This document shows positions 44,477-55,472 of a stretch of DNA of 64,000 nucleotides, in pieces (positions within the stretch are counted from its first letter, which is position 1; the number at the start of each line of letters is the position of its first letter). The translations under genes and the position numbers were made by a program. Origin of the DNA: Adineta steineri (taxonomy: Eukaryota > Rotifera > Eurotatoria > Adinetida > Adinetidae). A model generated the notes under the pieces. The model ran no database searches and had not been told where the DNA came from. It worked only from the letters and a program-made list of their open reading frames with translations. The DNA lies in the NCBI GenBank assembly GCA_905250115.1, contig CAJNOI010000001.1:1069115-1133114 (forward strand), read 5' to 3'.

Positions 44477-46087
44477 ATGCCTGTTATTATTCGTGATATT
44501 AATTGGGAAGAAACTGATACAAATTTAGTTTTACATATTCCTATGAAAGGTGCAAAAGCAACTAAACTCGATGTACTTTCATCAGATCAATATCTTAAAG
44601 TTTCATTTTCTCCATATTTCTATGAAGTTTTTCTTCATGATCTTATTGATGATGATAAAAGTCGAATTATTATACAAGATGGTTTTGTTGAAGCAACATT
44701 AACAAAACAATATCCTCGAAAATGGAATCAACTTTCACATAGTCAATCAGGTTATTTAGAATTTTTTATTTAATAAATATATATATTTTTCTTATTCTAT
44801 TTAGATGATAAAGAAGCAATGAAAATTGTTCGAGAAGATGCATTAAGACAAATAGCAGAGAAACAAAAACAACGTAATGAAGCAAATGCATCATTATTGA
44901 ATACAAATAAACGTGAAGCTGTTCGTGAACAAATGAAGGTTTTTCGTTTATTTATACGCTGAACATCATTCAAAGATTTTCTTTTTTATTGAATTGTAGT
45001 TAGAGGAAGATGAACGTAATCGAATTGATACGATTAAAAAAACTGAACGTGATAAAATTAGTGATGAAATGAAACAATTTGAAGATAATCAAAAAATTCA
45101 ACGACAAGTAGCAATACAAAATCATGTACATGAAGTTCAATCACAGAAAAAAGTCGACGAAATAGAAAAGAAAAAAATAATTTTTGAAGAAAATACTTCA
45201 AAAGAAAATTCACGAATTAATGTAGAACCAAAGATAACTGCACCATTAAGAGAAACAGGTCGTATAGCTGTCAATTTTACATCACGTGTATTTCCTACAC
45301 CTCTTCGAGAATCTCAAACAGAAATGGAAGATGAGGTATGTAAAAATTTCATTAAGATTTCTTTTTTTCTATATATATATATGTATACAATAGTGGTTAA
45401 GAAAACAAATAGATAGTCGTCAATATAATACAGATCTTCAACTTGATTTATCTGAAAATGAGAAAGATATTGATTATCTTAAAACAAAAGCAAAGTAAAT
45501 CTCTTATTATTTTCATTTATTCGATTTTTTTCTATCTATTGTTGCTCATAGTCAATTTTTTCAACAAGGTAATTTTCAATCTGCTATTGGTGTTTATAGT
45601 CATGCTATTCGAATTTTTCCTAAAGTGGCTATGTAATAAATCAATTTCTTTATTTTACTTAAGATTTATGATTCTTTTTTTTCTTCGAAAGATTATATTC
45701 AAATCGTGGTGCATGCCATTTTCAAGTACGAAATATGATGAAGTGTGTTGAAGATTGTTCTCGTGTAAATATATATTAATTAATTTATTAATTTTGTATT
45801 TGTATTTTCTTTTTCTGTAAGGCACTTGAATTACTTGATCCACCTGTACTTGATAATTTACCACAACGAATAAAAGCACATGTCCGTCGTGGTACTGCTT
45901 TTTGTGAATTAGAACTTTATGCTGAAGGTATATATATCTAAAGTTTCTAAATGATTTGCTATGTTGATGCGTTTTAGGACTTCTTGATTATGAAGCAGCT
46001 CTAACATTATCACCTGATGATGAAAAAATCAGACAAGATGCACAACGAATACGTAATTTTCTTGAAAAAAATCAAGATTTTTCTTAG
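44477..46087 (+). CDS. DNAAF4: dynein axonemal assembly factor 4 (DYX1C1)
   Basis: Exon 1 encodes a CS (p23-like) domain starting [20 protein letters not shown] with [17 protein letters not shown] charged coiled-coil region follows ([39 protein letters not shown]), then the linker [19 protein letters not shown]. The C-terminal TPR region is [40 protein letters not shown] and [15 protein letters not shown], ending FLEKNQDFS. This CS-coiled coil-TPR order is that of DNAAF4, a cytoplasmic co-chaperone (with HSP90/HSP70) for preassembly of axonemal dynein arms. About seven exons with short introns give roughly 400 residues, near the human 420. The gene is intact. Confidence 0.93.
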
Positions 46088-48540
46088 TCTAATTGTTATA
46101 CATTTCCCATTGTCGATTAAATAAAAATTATTAACAACAGATACAAAAAAAAACAATCTTATAATATTCAGTTAATATGTGTCCATTCCATTGCTTTGAG
46201 ATATGCCGTTGATCATGTTCATTACAGAAGTTAATCTTCTATTTGTATAGATTTAATCCAGAAGTTTGTATTTAATTCATATCATCGTTTAGGTCGTTTC
46301 TTATCCTTGTCTTGATCACTAGTAGATGAAGTCGTTCCTGTCACATAGACATCATATGGTTGAGCATCATTTTGATTGTAAAAGTAATGTATAGAATATT
46401 TTCGTTGCATTTGTCAGTATTAATAATAGTAGGGTGTGTTACTTCAAGTGCTTTTAAGTATTAGATACTCTATATTTACTCGTATGGGAGTATATATATA
46501 TACATATTCTTTCGTTCTTCTCGTATTTTTTCCACTTATTCCAAGCACGAAAGAGAACGAAAAAAAAATATGAGTCAAACTTTTTTTAATCTATTGATAC
46601 AAAAGCAAAATTCATGACATTAAAACTGACTAACTCATAAGTTGATTTTGTCTATTCGTTACACCAAAATCAATATGTATAAGAACATATGATCGTATTG
46701 CGTACGTCACAACTAAGAAAAAGTGCATACAGAGCGGAGGAGAAATAACATAATATTGAGGTTTTGCGTCATTCAAATACATAAATTTTTAATAAAATAA
46801 TATCAATATCATATCACAAATATGTCATAATAATTCAAAAGTTAGATCATTTATTTAAAATTGAAATCATATTTATAAAAATATCATTTATCAAAATTAG
46901 GAAGTAAATAGTCAATCGATTAATTCATGTTTTTATTGAATAAATATTGAAAAAAGTCAGCGAAAAGTCGATGTTGTTTATCATAAACATGATTTTTGAC
47001 GATAAACTAAAATGTATTAACGGAATTTCCAACTAGGAAGTAAATCTATCTGATTTCTTTCTGGGAAACTATTTTTTCTCCAACAAGGGAATGTCCCACT
47101 ATTTTATCGGAAGTATATCAAATTTAAAAAATCATGCCATCAACAATATCAATAGAAAATGAGTAATAATTTGATGTCAAATAAAACTCGATTAAAAATC
47201 TTTTGCAAACGCTGTGAAATTGTCTTATTTATAAGAAAGCCTAATTTATATTGTACTATATGAATCAGTTGTGTCTATTATCTATATATATGTAATAAGA
47301 ACTGTTCTTATCGAAAATAACTATGTGTAAAATATGAATTGATATTTTAAAAAAATACTATAGAAAATATTGTGGAGGTGTGTTTTCAATTGGTAAATAT
47401 TTATATTTATCATAACCATTAGTGACTTTAAAAGTATTGACGTCACAAACATATTGTAGACACAAAGCAGAGCAAACTACAGATGGTATTTGAGTTTTAC
47501 TCGATATTAAAATCACGATTATCCTAAAATGAAGTCAAATTCATGTACTGGTGATATTAATTCAATAGATCAATTCCTTTAGACCGAAAATTTAAACTAG
47601 TAATATACGATTTATTTATTAGATTATAGATAAGTGAAATTGAAATGTGATTTATTAAATTTAAGTTAATCATAGCCTAGAAGTTTTGTTTGAATTATTA
47701 TATTATATGGTATTCTCTTTTTATAAACTGAATAATCTCTAGAAATGAGTATTATTAATTTATTTTACAATTAGAAATAATGAAGGTGTGAAAGACAATT
47801 CGATAAGAAGTTTATTTCTTTAAAGCTACCAATAGAAAGAGTCCGTCGAGAAGTTCGACACGATCGATGTCGTCGTCGTAGAAGCGAGTACCTAAAATAG
47901 TACCAGAGAGAGAACATAATAGTATGAACGCAGAGCGAGAGAGCGGATAATACAAAGGTAACCAGGGATGCGTGAATACAAAACATATGAATAGCTGTTT
48001 CTTTGACCTTCTTACGTCCTGAGTTTCAATAAAATACGATCTTCGGAAAAGGTATCTTCATTGAAGAAGAGAAAGAGAGAAACAACAGATAGAGAGAACG
48101 AAAGATGAAAAGATATATGAAGATATATATATATAACACATACGTATAACGACAGCTATATATATGTGTATGTGTTGGTCCAAACCAAAACAGAAATGGA
48201 AAAACACCATGACACACCGTTAGAAGATATGGATAATTTCATTACCATACTCTGTTAGATGATATAGATTATTCCACTATCTCACAGACCTCTATTAAGA
48301 GGCACAGAAAAAGAAAAAAAACGTATCGACATGTTTTATTTCTTTTCCAAACTTCTTCTTTTCCAGATTTTGTTTTTCCAAATTTTTTCTTTTCCGGATT
48401 TTAGATTTTCAGATTTTTTTGTTTCCGGATTTGTTGACATATTCCTCTAGTCTAGACAATAATACTTATTTTCTTTCTCGTACAGAAGAGTCCAGTAAAC
48501 ATAAATTGCTTGTTTGCCTGCTTGCTTGTGTGTCCACAAG
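46088..48540. other. gene-poor interval left of the hAT element
   Basis: About 2.45 kb with no supported gene. Short frames at 47771-47986 and 48026-48217 have no recognisable motif. A pyrimidine-rich stretch (about 48345-48432) repeats TTTTCC(A/G)GATTTT-like units about five times. A TA microsatellite is at about 46492-46503. Confidence 0.5.
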
Positions 48541-49371
48541 CAGTGGCGGCGGAGCGTAGAGGCTCACGAGGCTTGAGCCTCACTTAGTTTTCAGTCCTTG
48601 AGGCTCAGCCTCACCTATTTTTGGATTGAATATTATCTTTTATTATTAGAATTTGTTATATTCGGCATCTAACATAATTAGATATATGTTCTGACATATC
48701 TATCTTATAATGCGGTTCCCCTATTTTTTATGTATTTTTCTTTTCGTTATTCTTCTATCGTATAGATATCCACATACAGCTTATATATATACATCATGTT
48801 TTTTTTTCTTTTCTTCTACTTAGATATTTTCCTCATTTGTTACGTGTTTTCTTGTCCGTATGTTTAGCTTTTCCCTATTTCGTCTATATGTTTTATTTCC
48901 AGAACGTTTGGTTTTTTTTCAAGCGCATACACACACACATATATACAGGGTGATTGAAAGTTAACTGCCTATTTTAAATTCATTATTACTCTCATACAAC
49001 AAAAGATATCGTCCTGTTTTTTTCGCCATCCTGAAGCATGGACTATGCCATTTTGTGGACGATATCTTTTGTTGTATGAGAGTAATAAAGAATTTAAAAT
49101 AGGGAGTTACCTTTCAATCATCCTGTATACAAAGAAAAGACAGATTCTATTGATCTGAAAAGTTTCTGTTCAACTTTTGCATCGAAGAACGAACAGAGAA
49201 AGATATTTTTTGATACGTTCTGATTTGTTTTATTGTCACGATGACCGTTATAGTTTTTACTGAGGTCAAATAAAAAGAAGACTTATATTTTGCTTTATGT
49301 TTTAATAAAAGCTTACAGTAAAAAAAAATATTGTGAGCCTCACTTAGGTTAATGAGGCTCCGCCGCCCCTG
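48541..49371. mobile_element. non-autonomous hAT-type DNA transposon, 831 bp
   Basis: Terminal inverted repeats CAGTGGCGGCGGAGC (left) and GCTCCGCCGCCCCTG (right, one mismatch) are flanked by an exact 8 bp target duplication TCCACAAG at 48533-48540 and 49372-49379. An 8 bp duplication and CAG..CTG ends fit the hAT superfamily. Subterminal copies of TGAGCCTCACTTA lie near both ends in opposite orientation. There is no transposase frame. A second palindromic element is nested inside at 48946-49125. Confidence 0.93.
48946..49125. mobile_element. 180 bp palindromic Tc1/mariner-like MITE nested in the hAT element
   Basis: The ends CAGGGTGATTGAAAG and CTTTCAATCATCCTG are inverted and flanked by TA on both sides (48944-48945, 49126-49127). 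The inner arms carry TATCTTTTGTTGTATGAGAG and its complement, so nearly the whole element is one hairpin with a roughly 45-base loop. TA target and CAGGG ends suggest mariner-type mobilisation in trans. Confidence 0.9.
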
Positions 49372-49377
49372 TCCACA

Positions 49378-49622
49378 AGGTCAAAAAAACACCGAAGACC
49401 GATTTTTCAGAAAAAACATTTCTCGAGGTATTTCGATGCAGGGACTTCGAATCTGAGGTCTGTTGAGCGACTATGGTGCGGGGGAGGGGATGAAGAGGTG
49501 AGGTCAAAAAAATATCGAAGACCGATTTTTTGGAATAGATATTTCTAGAGATATTTGGATGCGGGGAGTTCAAATGTGCGCCTCATTTGCTCAGACTACT
49601 GAAGGGGACAGTGGGCGGTGAA
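49378..49622. repeat. 123 bp tandem duplication
   Basis: The unit starting AGGTCAAAAAAACACCGAAG (49378) recurs as AGGTCAAAAAAATATCGAAG (49501). Both contain GACCGATTTTT, ATTTCT and ATTT(C/G)GATGC. The first copy overlaps the right target duplication of the hAT element. Copies are about three-quarters identical. Confidence 0.8.
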
Positions 49623-49870
49623 TCGGGAGAAGTGACGTGGACTGATAGAAACCGAGTTTTTGGGTAATGAATATTTATGGGTATTCAAATACTCCCCTGC
49701 TTGTACCGCACAGTGTGGCGATCATATACTGTTAGCTTTCTTGCGTATAAGATTACTAATATTTCACTTATTCGTTAAAGGGTAGTTCGACAAGCCACTG
49801 GTGCCGACAGCTCTAATATGTTTTGATTTGCGTTTACCACTGAGTAAGATGCCAGTATGTGCTAAGAGTA

Positions 49871-50134
49871 CTCTGTAAAAAAAATTGCCATCTTGAACCC
49901 TTTATGGTTCTAGATTTCGGTACCATTTTCAGAACCTTCTTAGGTGTCAGCAAAAAAATTTAGAACTTAAAATGGTTTTAGCCAAGATATACGAAACCGA
50001 AAAAAGGGTTTAGAATTTTTTTCTAGAACTTAAAACAAGGTTCTGAAAATAGTACTCAAATCTAGAACCATAAAGGGTTCTAGCTCTTCGCTAAAATCTT
50101 TTCTGGTTCACTATGACACCTTTTTTTTACAGAG
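49871..50134. mobile_element. 264 bp palindromic TA-flanked MITE
   Basis: Terminal repeats CTCTGTAAAAAAAA and TTTTTTTTACAGAG are bounded by TA (49869-49870, 50135-50136). The inner arms GAACCCTTTATGGTTCTAGA and TCTAGAACCATAAAGGGTTC are complementary, and AACCTT/AAGGTT blocks pair as well. It has no coding capacity. The TA duplication suggests Tc1/mariner-type origin. It is a different family from the element at 48946. Confidence 0.9.
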
Positions 50135-50492
50135 TAGTCACTAATAAAACACGATCTTGACATTTCGTGACACAATAGTCTAAGTAGATAACAAAAAACC
50201 TTCAAAGTGCGTACACTTAGATATTTTATTGATTACAGTCATTTCATACTTAATCTTTTTGATGGATGAGTGAGTTTGTTTGTCTTTCCTTTACCCATAC
50301 CTTTCACGATGTAGAAGATTTCAAAAATTACATAAAAGAAACATAGAAAGACGCGATCGATTTATCCTCATCGTTAGTGGTGAGTTGGATCGATAAATAG
50401 TGCCTTTCATTCATCAAGTTCTACATGTCTCTACAATTTAGATTAAGTTCAAAGACAAGAGAATTAACGAAGGCTGGGCATACAAGTTTACA

Positions 50493-52339
50493 ATGGTAAG
50501 ATTATTCTAACAAGTATTATTCATGTTATATCATCATTTTAGGCAACGAACGTTAATGGTGAATCCGATGAACTAATATCTCAAACTCATGAATATCGTG
50601 GAAATCGATGGAACGTCGGAGAACCATTGACGATCAACATATTTGACGCAGGCCAGTCAACAACAGGAATCAATGGCAACTTTGCTTTTTCTCAGTTACT
50701 TATCCACACTCTTCTCCGATTAGAATCTAATGAAATGGATAAAAATGAACTTATCTCTTGCTGTGAGGAAGAATACAGAGACGACCCAATTGAGCTAGAA
50801 TGTTTTCGTGAATTTCAAAATAAGTATTCATCCGACAGAGCTTTGTGGTGGTACACCAAAGGCTCTTTTTTCTGCAAGACTCTAAACGAGGCTCTACGTA
50901 AACAAAATATTAACATGATTATCCTGTATCGTTCGTACATTTCTCACATGTATTATCAGTTGCAACGTTATCAACTAAAACGTCCGGTTGAAGTTTATCG
51001 ATGCCAGTTAATGTCAAACGCTGAAATAGAATATCTTCGGCAAAACACTGGCCAGTTTGTTTCTGTGAACTCGTTTCTTTCTACTACTACCGATCGTAAA
51101 GTAGCTAAAATGTATATCCCTGGCGCAGGTCAACATGATACTTTAGAAAGAGTTCTATTCGTGATCACTGCGGATCCTGCAGTAGTCGAGACAAAACCAT
51201 TTGCTGACATAAGTAAGATTAGCCATTTTACTGACGAAGCAGAGGTACTTTTTATGCTTGGTTCTATTTTTCGTATCAATTTCATCAATCGTGATGGCGA
51301 TAAAATCTGGAACATTCACATGTCCTTATGTAGTGATGATGAACACAGTTTGAAGCCAATTCTTGAACGCATGAAGAAACAAATAGGTACCGAAAAGACG
51401 ACTCTATACACATTGGGTAAAGTGTTATGGATGATGGGCAAATTCGATTTGGCTTACAAATACTACAATCGTTGTATAAATGAACTTCCGGAAAAGGATC
51501 CATCACGTCTGGCTGCGTATAAAGATCTTGCTATCATTACTTCTATGCAAAATAACTATGATGAAAGTTTATACTGGCATCAACAATCACAGCATGGTAG
51601 AATAGGTGAGATAGTCATATCTGTATATTATCATAGTTTATAGGCGACACTATATTTCTTATTCAAAATAGTTTTGTTGTTCATAAGTTACTAGGTTTTT
51701 AAACGGCATCAACTTTATCTAAATGTGATCGAAAAATGAGCTGTCTAAACAAACTAGTAACTGCAATAAGCCACATTGTATTGCACTGGAAGTTTTACAA
51801 AAATGCAATATGTTTAATATATACTTAGCTATGAATCGATCATTGCAGATTCTTTCTAGCTTGAACAAATTCTATCTATAAATAAACTTTCATAATATGA
51901 TACATATACCTCATCTACATTTAAATTCAAATATACTTTATCGAATATTTTAGAGTTTTTGGCGACTGGTACCTTCGTTAGCTTATCTGTGGTGATCATT
52001 GTGTCAATATTGGGAGCCGTTTGTGGAGGAATAATTTGTGGTATTGCTGGAGTGGTCTATGGTTATCATCTGGGAGTTTCCGAACGGAAGAATACTACAA
52101 GCGATGTTAATTATATAGAAAACAGTCTACGTGGTCTCTTACAAAAAATTATTCAAATAATAGATTGTCTAACTGATTCAGATCGTACAATAACTGAAAA
52201 ACTAAGTGTATTGAAACACTGTGTTAACGGAATTTATAATGATTTTATGAAATTAAAAGATAGAGCAATGCGATTTGTAACAGAGGTGTTCGTGCCAGTA
52301 TTTTTTGCTGCCGCGCAGATCCAAGCCCGTCGTAGATAG
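50493..52339 (+). CDS. ADP-ribosyltransferase (R-S-ExE type) with C-terminal glycine-rich membrane segment
   Basis: The ATG (50493-50495) is immediately followed by a 47 bp intron. The main exon starts at 50543, and a 342 bp intron leads to the last exon at 51953, in frame. The ART fold is seen in ALWWYTKGSFFCKTLNEAL, VEVYRCQLM (Arg154), FVSVNSFLSTTT and FTDEAEVLFMLGSIFRI with E233-A-E235, so the R-S-ExE motif of arginine-specific mono-ADP-ribosyltransferases is complete. One or two TPR-like helices follow (LGKVLWMMGKFDLAYKYYNR). The last exon adds a membrane hairpin, IVSILGAVCGGIICGIAGVV, and a helical tail. The substrate is unknown. The 3' end, from about 52286, is unusually GC-rich. It is a tandem relative of the gene at 53307, but lacks its N-terminal domain and TPR array. 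Confidence 0.82.
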
Positions 52340-53306
52340 TAATCTCGTCCTGTCCGTTCCCGTGAGCAACTTCTATTTTTATTCCCTGTCCAGCCCGCGC
52401 CTGGCACATTTTAAACCCGCTCCACCCGCATTTCTCCGAATTGTTTTATCAATGATTGTATTTCTTATTTTTATCATAATTTATTTATTCATCATAATAA
52501 AGTATTTATCACAAAAAAATCAAGATAACATTCTAGTCTAAGATTCTAAATAAGAACCAGCTGATCGAACCAATATGATATCATTTACTAGATGGTGGGG
52601 GTGGGTGTAAGTGTAAGTGTGAATGAGGGTGTGAGTATAGGTTTGTAGATGAACAAAAAGATTATCCATACCCACACCCACACCCTCACGAAAATTTATT
52701 TTTTCATTTGCTGTCAACAGTTGAAATAGTCATTTTTACCTTTAAGAGTGCAGAATAACTCTTTTTCTTTAACAATAGTATTTTATATTCAAATTATGAA
52801 AAATTCTCTTAATATTTTTGTGTTTTTTAAAAACTATTCTTAATAAAACTCTTCAATGATCGTATACGAAATATTTTGCTTGTTTCGATAGAGGACAAAA
52901 AAGTTCTTACAATATTTGATAAGTTAGAAAAGTTTCGTCGATCTTACTTTCATCAATATTAAGTCCACAATTTTTTTTATTCCTTGGCATAATATTTAAA
53001 ACATGCTCTATGTGCACAATTTCACAAAGTTTTTTTTCTCTTTTTGCACTTTTGTTCGACTGTTGACTTGTTTTGTTCTTTCTTTCGATAATGTTACCAG
53101 TAAACGTGTTTGCTTTGTTCTGTTTCTTGTTCTGTGTAATATTGTTTTTAAAAGTAACTAGGTAAAATTTGTCCTTGAGCGATAACGAAAAATCGAGAAA
53201 AAACAAGTCACTAGCTATGTAAAGAAGAACGGTAATCTTTCTTTTCATTCAAACAACAGCACCAGTGACAAGTTTACCTTCAACAAAAAATTATAACAAT
53301 ATCAAA
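52340..53306. other. interval between the two ADP-ribosyltransferase genes
   Basis: About 970 bp. The first 100 bases are GC-rich (TCCAGCCCGCGCC and CCGCTCCACCCGC), unlike the surroundings. Then comes the GT-rich tract at 52591-52690. The minus-strand frame at 52907-53248 looks like low-complexity chance. A splice-acceptor-like CAAACAACAG ends at 53259 just before the next gene, so an unrecognised first exon may lie here. Confidence 0.45.
52591..52690. repeat. GT-rich telomere-like foldback tract (copy 3)
   Basis: A GATGGTGGGGGTGGGTGTAA-type G/T arm is followed by a short spacer and the complementary arm CCATACCCACACCCACACCC. It has the same layout as the tracts at 1617-1829 and 29056-29160. 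Confidence 0.78.
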
Positions 53307-55472
53307 ATGAGGGGATTAAAATCAAATGAAAACGCTGTTGCATCATTAAAATTAATAGTATCACCCGAGATTCGTCAACTACGACAATGTATGGCTTCAA
53401 AGTACCTTCTCATCTGGGTAGATGCTAGCATCGACCAAACGAACAAGGATTGTCAAGACACATTGGGTAGGCTGAGGAAGGTAATCAATCATGTCAACCT
53501 ATGCACTAAACCGGATCAGTGCATTCAAGTACTCACCAAGGTTGATAATGAAAGAGTCTTTGTCATAACATCAGGTTCCTTAGGTCAATATCTGGTTCCT
53601 AAGATTCATGACATGCCACAGTTAGATGAAATTTACATCTTCTGTGGCGACAAACCCAGACATGAGGGATGGGCTCAAAATTGGACGAAAGTCAAAGGTG
53701 TCCATACAAACATCAAAGAAATATGTCACGCATTACAATCGGCCGTTGAGCAATGTGACCAGGATTCAATGCCCATGAGTTTTATCACGTTAAAAGAAAT
53801 GGCTTCAACTGAGAATTTAAATCAGTTGGAGCCAACTTTTATGTATACACAGATATTCAAGGATATTCTTCTTGATATGAAATATGATGAGCAGGCGATC
53901 AAACAGTTTATTGCTTATTGTCGAAAAAACAACAGCTTATCACTAATTAACATTGACCGTTTTGAGAAAGAATACAGTTCTCAATTAGCTATTTGGTGGT
54001 ACACTTTCCCATCCAATATCTCTTTTATGCTCAATTATGCTCTCAGAACATTGGACGCCGATGCGATTATTACTATGGGTTTTTTTATGTGTCATCTGCA
54101 TCAACAAATTCAGCAGCTGTACGAACAACAGGTTAAAAGCTATAATAAAAAACCTTTTCTAGTTTATCGAGGGCAAGGTCTCATGAAATCAGACTTTGAA
54201 AAACTTCAAAAAACAATAGGTGGACTTTTGTCATTTAATAACTTCTTATCTACCAGTAAAAGTAAAGATGTACCGGTCAATTTTGCTCAGTGTGCTTCAA
54301 CAAATCCGGATATGGTGAGCATCCTCTTTATAATGTCCATTGATCCTTGTATTAAATCAACACCGTTTGCCTCCATCAAAGAAGTAAGTGCTATTGAGAG
54401 CGAAGAAGAAATTCTCTTCTCAATGCACACAGTTTTTCGAGTGAATGCGATTAAACAAATGGATAATAACAATCAACCTTATGAAGTTGAATTACAGTTA
54501 ACATCGGATGATGATCGACAATTACGATTACTTTCTAATCGGGTACAAAAAGAAGCTAGTGGTACTGGATGGCAAAGATTGGGTAAATTATTGCTTAAAA
54601 TTGGTCAATTTAATAAAGCCGAAGAACTTTATAACGTATTACTCGAACAGACATCTGATCAGGGTGAAAAGCAGTATTATTACAATCAGCTGCAATTGGT
54701 CCATTTGAATCAAGGTGATTATGAAAAGGCTATTTGGTATTACAGACAAGGACTTGAAATTCAAGAAAAAACTCTTCCTACAAATCATCCACATTTTGCT
54801 AATTCATACAACAACATTGGTTTGGTGTATGTCGAGATGGGAGAGTACTTGAAAGCACTTTTATATTACGAAAAAGCACTTGAAATTAAACAAAAAACTC
54901 ATCCCGCAAATCATCCTTCGTTGGCTACTTCATACAACAACATTGGTTTAGTGTATTACAAGATGGCAGAATACTCCAAAGCACTTTTATTTTTCGAAAA
55001 AGCACTTGAAATTCGACAAAAAACTCTTCCTGCAAATCATCCTGATTTGGCTACTTCATACAATAACATCGGTTTGGTGTATAACAACATGAAAAAGTAC
55101 TCAAAAGCACTTTCACATTACAAAAAAGCACTTGAAATTCAAGAAAAAACTCTTCCTGCAAATCATGCTCATTTGGCTATTTCAAACAATAACATCGGTA
55201 ATGTGTATAACAACATGGGAGAGTACTCAAAAGCACTTTCATATCACGAAAAAGATCTTGAAATTTGCCAAAAAATTCTTCCGTCAAATCATCCTGATTT
55301 AGCTACTTCATACAACAACATCGCTAAGTTGTATTACAATGTGCAAGACTATTCGAAAGCACTTTCATATTTAGAACGTGCTCTGAACATATTACAATGC
55401 GCATTACCTTCAACTCATCCGGATATTCAAAATATGAAAAACAGTATTGAAGTTGTAAAAAAGAAATTATAA
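53307..55472 (+). CDS. Rossmann-like domain, ADP-ribosyltransferase and kinesin-light-chain-type TPR protein
   Basis: The first ATG of the frame is at 53307 (721 residues). The frame is open upstream to a CAG acceptor at 53259, so another first exon is possible. Residues 30-165 form an alpha/beta region (YLLIWVDASIDQTNKDC, ERVFVITSGSLGQYLVP, QLDEIYIFCG) resembling response-receiver or TIR-like folds. The ART domain follows: LAIWWYTFPSNISFMLNYAL, FLVYRGQ (Arg288), FNNFLSTSKS and ESEEEILFSMHTVFRV (Glu366-368). The catalytic R-S-ExE set is intact. Five near-identical 42-residue TPRs of the kinesin light chain type (SYNNIGLVYYKMAEYSKALL, EKALEIRQKTLPANHPDLAT) and flanking partial ones end the protein. 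No signal peptide or membrane helix is visible. I recall this three-part architecture as expanded in bdelloids; the target and trigger are unknown. Confidence 0.85.
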   Translation: MRGLKSNENAVASLKLIVSPEIRQLRQCMASKYLLIWVDASIDQTNKDCQDTLGRLRKVINHVNLCTKPDQCIQVLTKVDNERVFVITSGSLGQYLVPKIHDMPQLDEIYIFCGDKPRHEGWAQNWTKVKGVHTNIKEICHALQSAVEQCDQDSMPMSFITLKEMASTENLNQLEPTFMYTQIFKDILLDMKYDEQAIKQFIAYCRKNNSLSLINIDRFEKEYSSQLAIWWYTFPSNISFMLNYALRTLDADAIITMGFFMCHLHQQIQQLYEQQVKSYNKKPFLVYRGQGLMKSDFEKLQKTIGGLLSFNNFLSTSKSKDVPVNFAQCASTNPDMVSILFIMSIDPCIKSTPFASIKEVSAIESEEEILFSMHTVFRVNAIKQMDNNNQPYEVELQLTSDDDRQLRLLSNRVQKEASGTGWQRLGKLLLKIGQFNKAEELYNVLLEQTSDQGEKQYYYNQLQLVHLNQGDYEKAIWYYRQGLEIQEKTLPTNHPHFANSYNNIGLVYVEMGEYLKALLYYEKALEIKQKTHPANHPSLATSYNNIGLVYYKMAEYSKALLFFEKALEIRQKTLPANHPDLATSYNNIGLVYNNMKKYSKALSHYKKALEIQEKTLPANHAHLAISNNNIGNVYNNMGEYSKALSYHEKDLEICQKILPSNHPDLATSYNNIAKLYYNVQDYSKALSYLERALNILQCALPSTHPDIQNMKNSIEVVKKKL
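54807..55436 (+). repeat. five 126 bp coding TPR repeats
   Basis: The phrase TACAA(C/T)AACAT(T/C)GGT recurs every 126 bp from 54807 (54807, 54933, 55059, then slightly diverged copies at 55185 and 55311). Each unit encodes one 42-residue TPR. High nucleotide similarity between units implies recent expansion or gene conversion. Confidence 0.85.

Noticed and set aside
47771-48217. Two short minus-strand frames rich in Ser, Arg, Tyr and Phe
   Set aside because: No family resemblance; surrounded by microsatellite-like sequence in a gene-poor interval.
52907-53248. A 113-codon minus-strand frame ahead of the second ART gene
   Set aside because: It is Lys/Asn/Ile-rich with no recognisable domain, and it occupies what should be the upstream region of the plus-strand gene.
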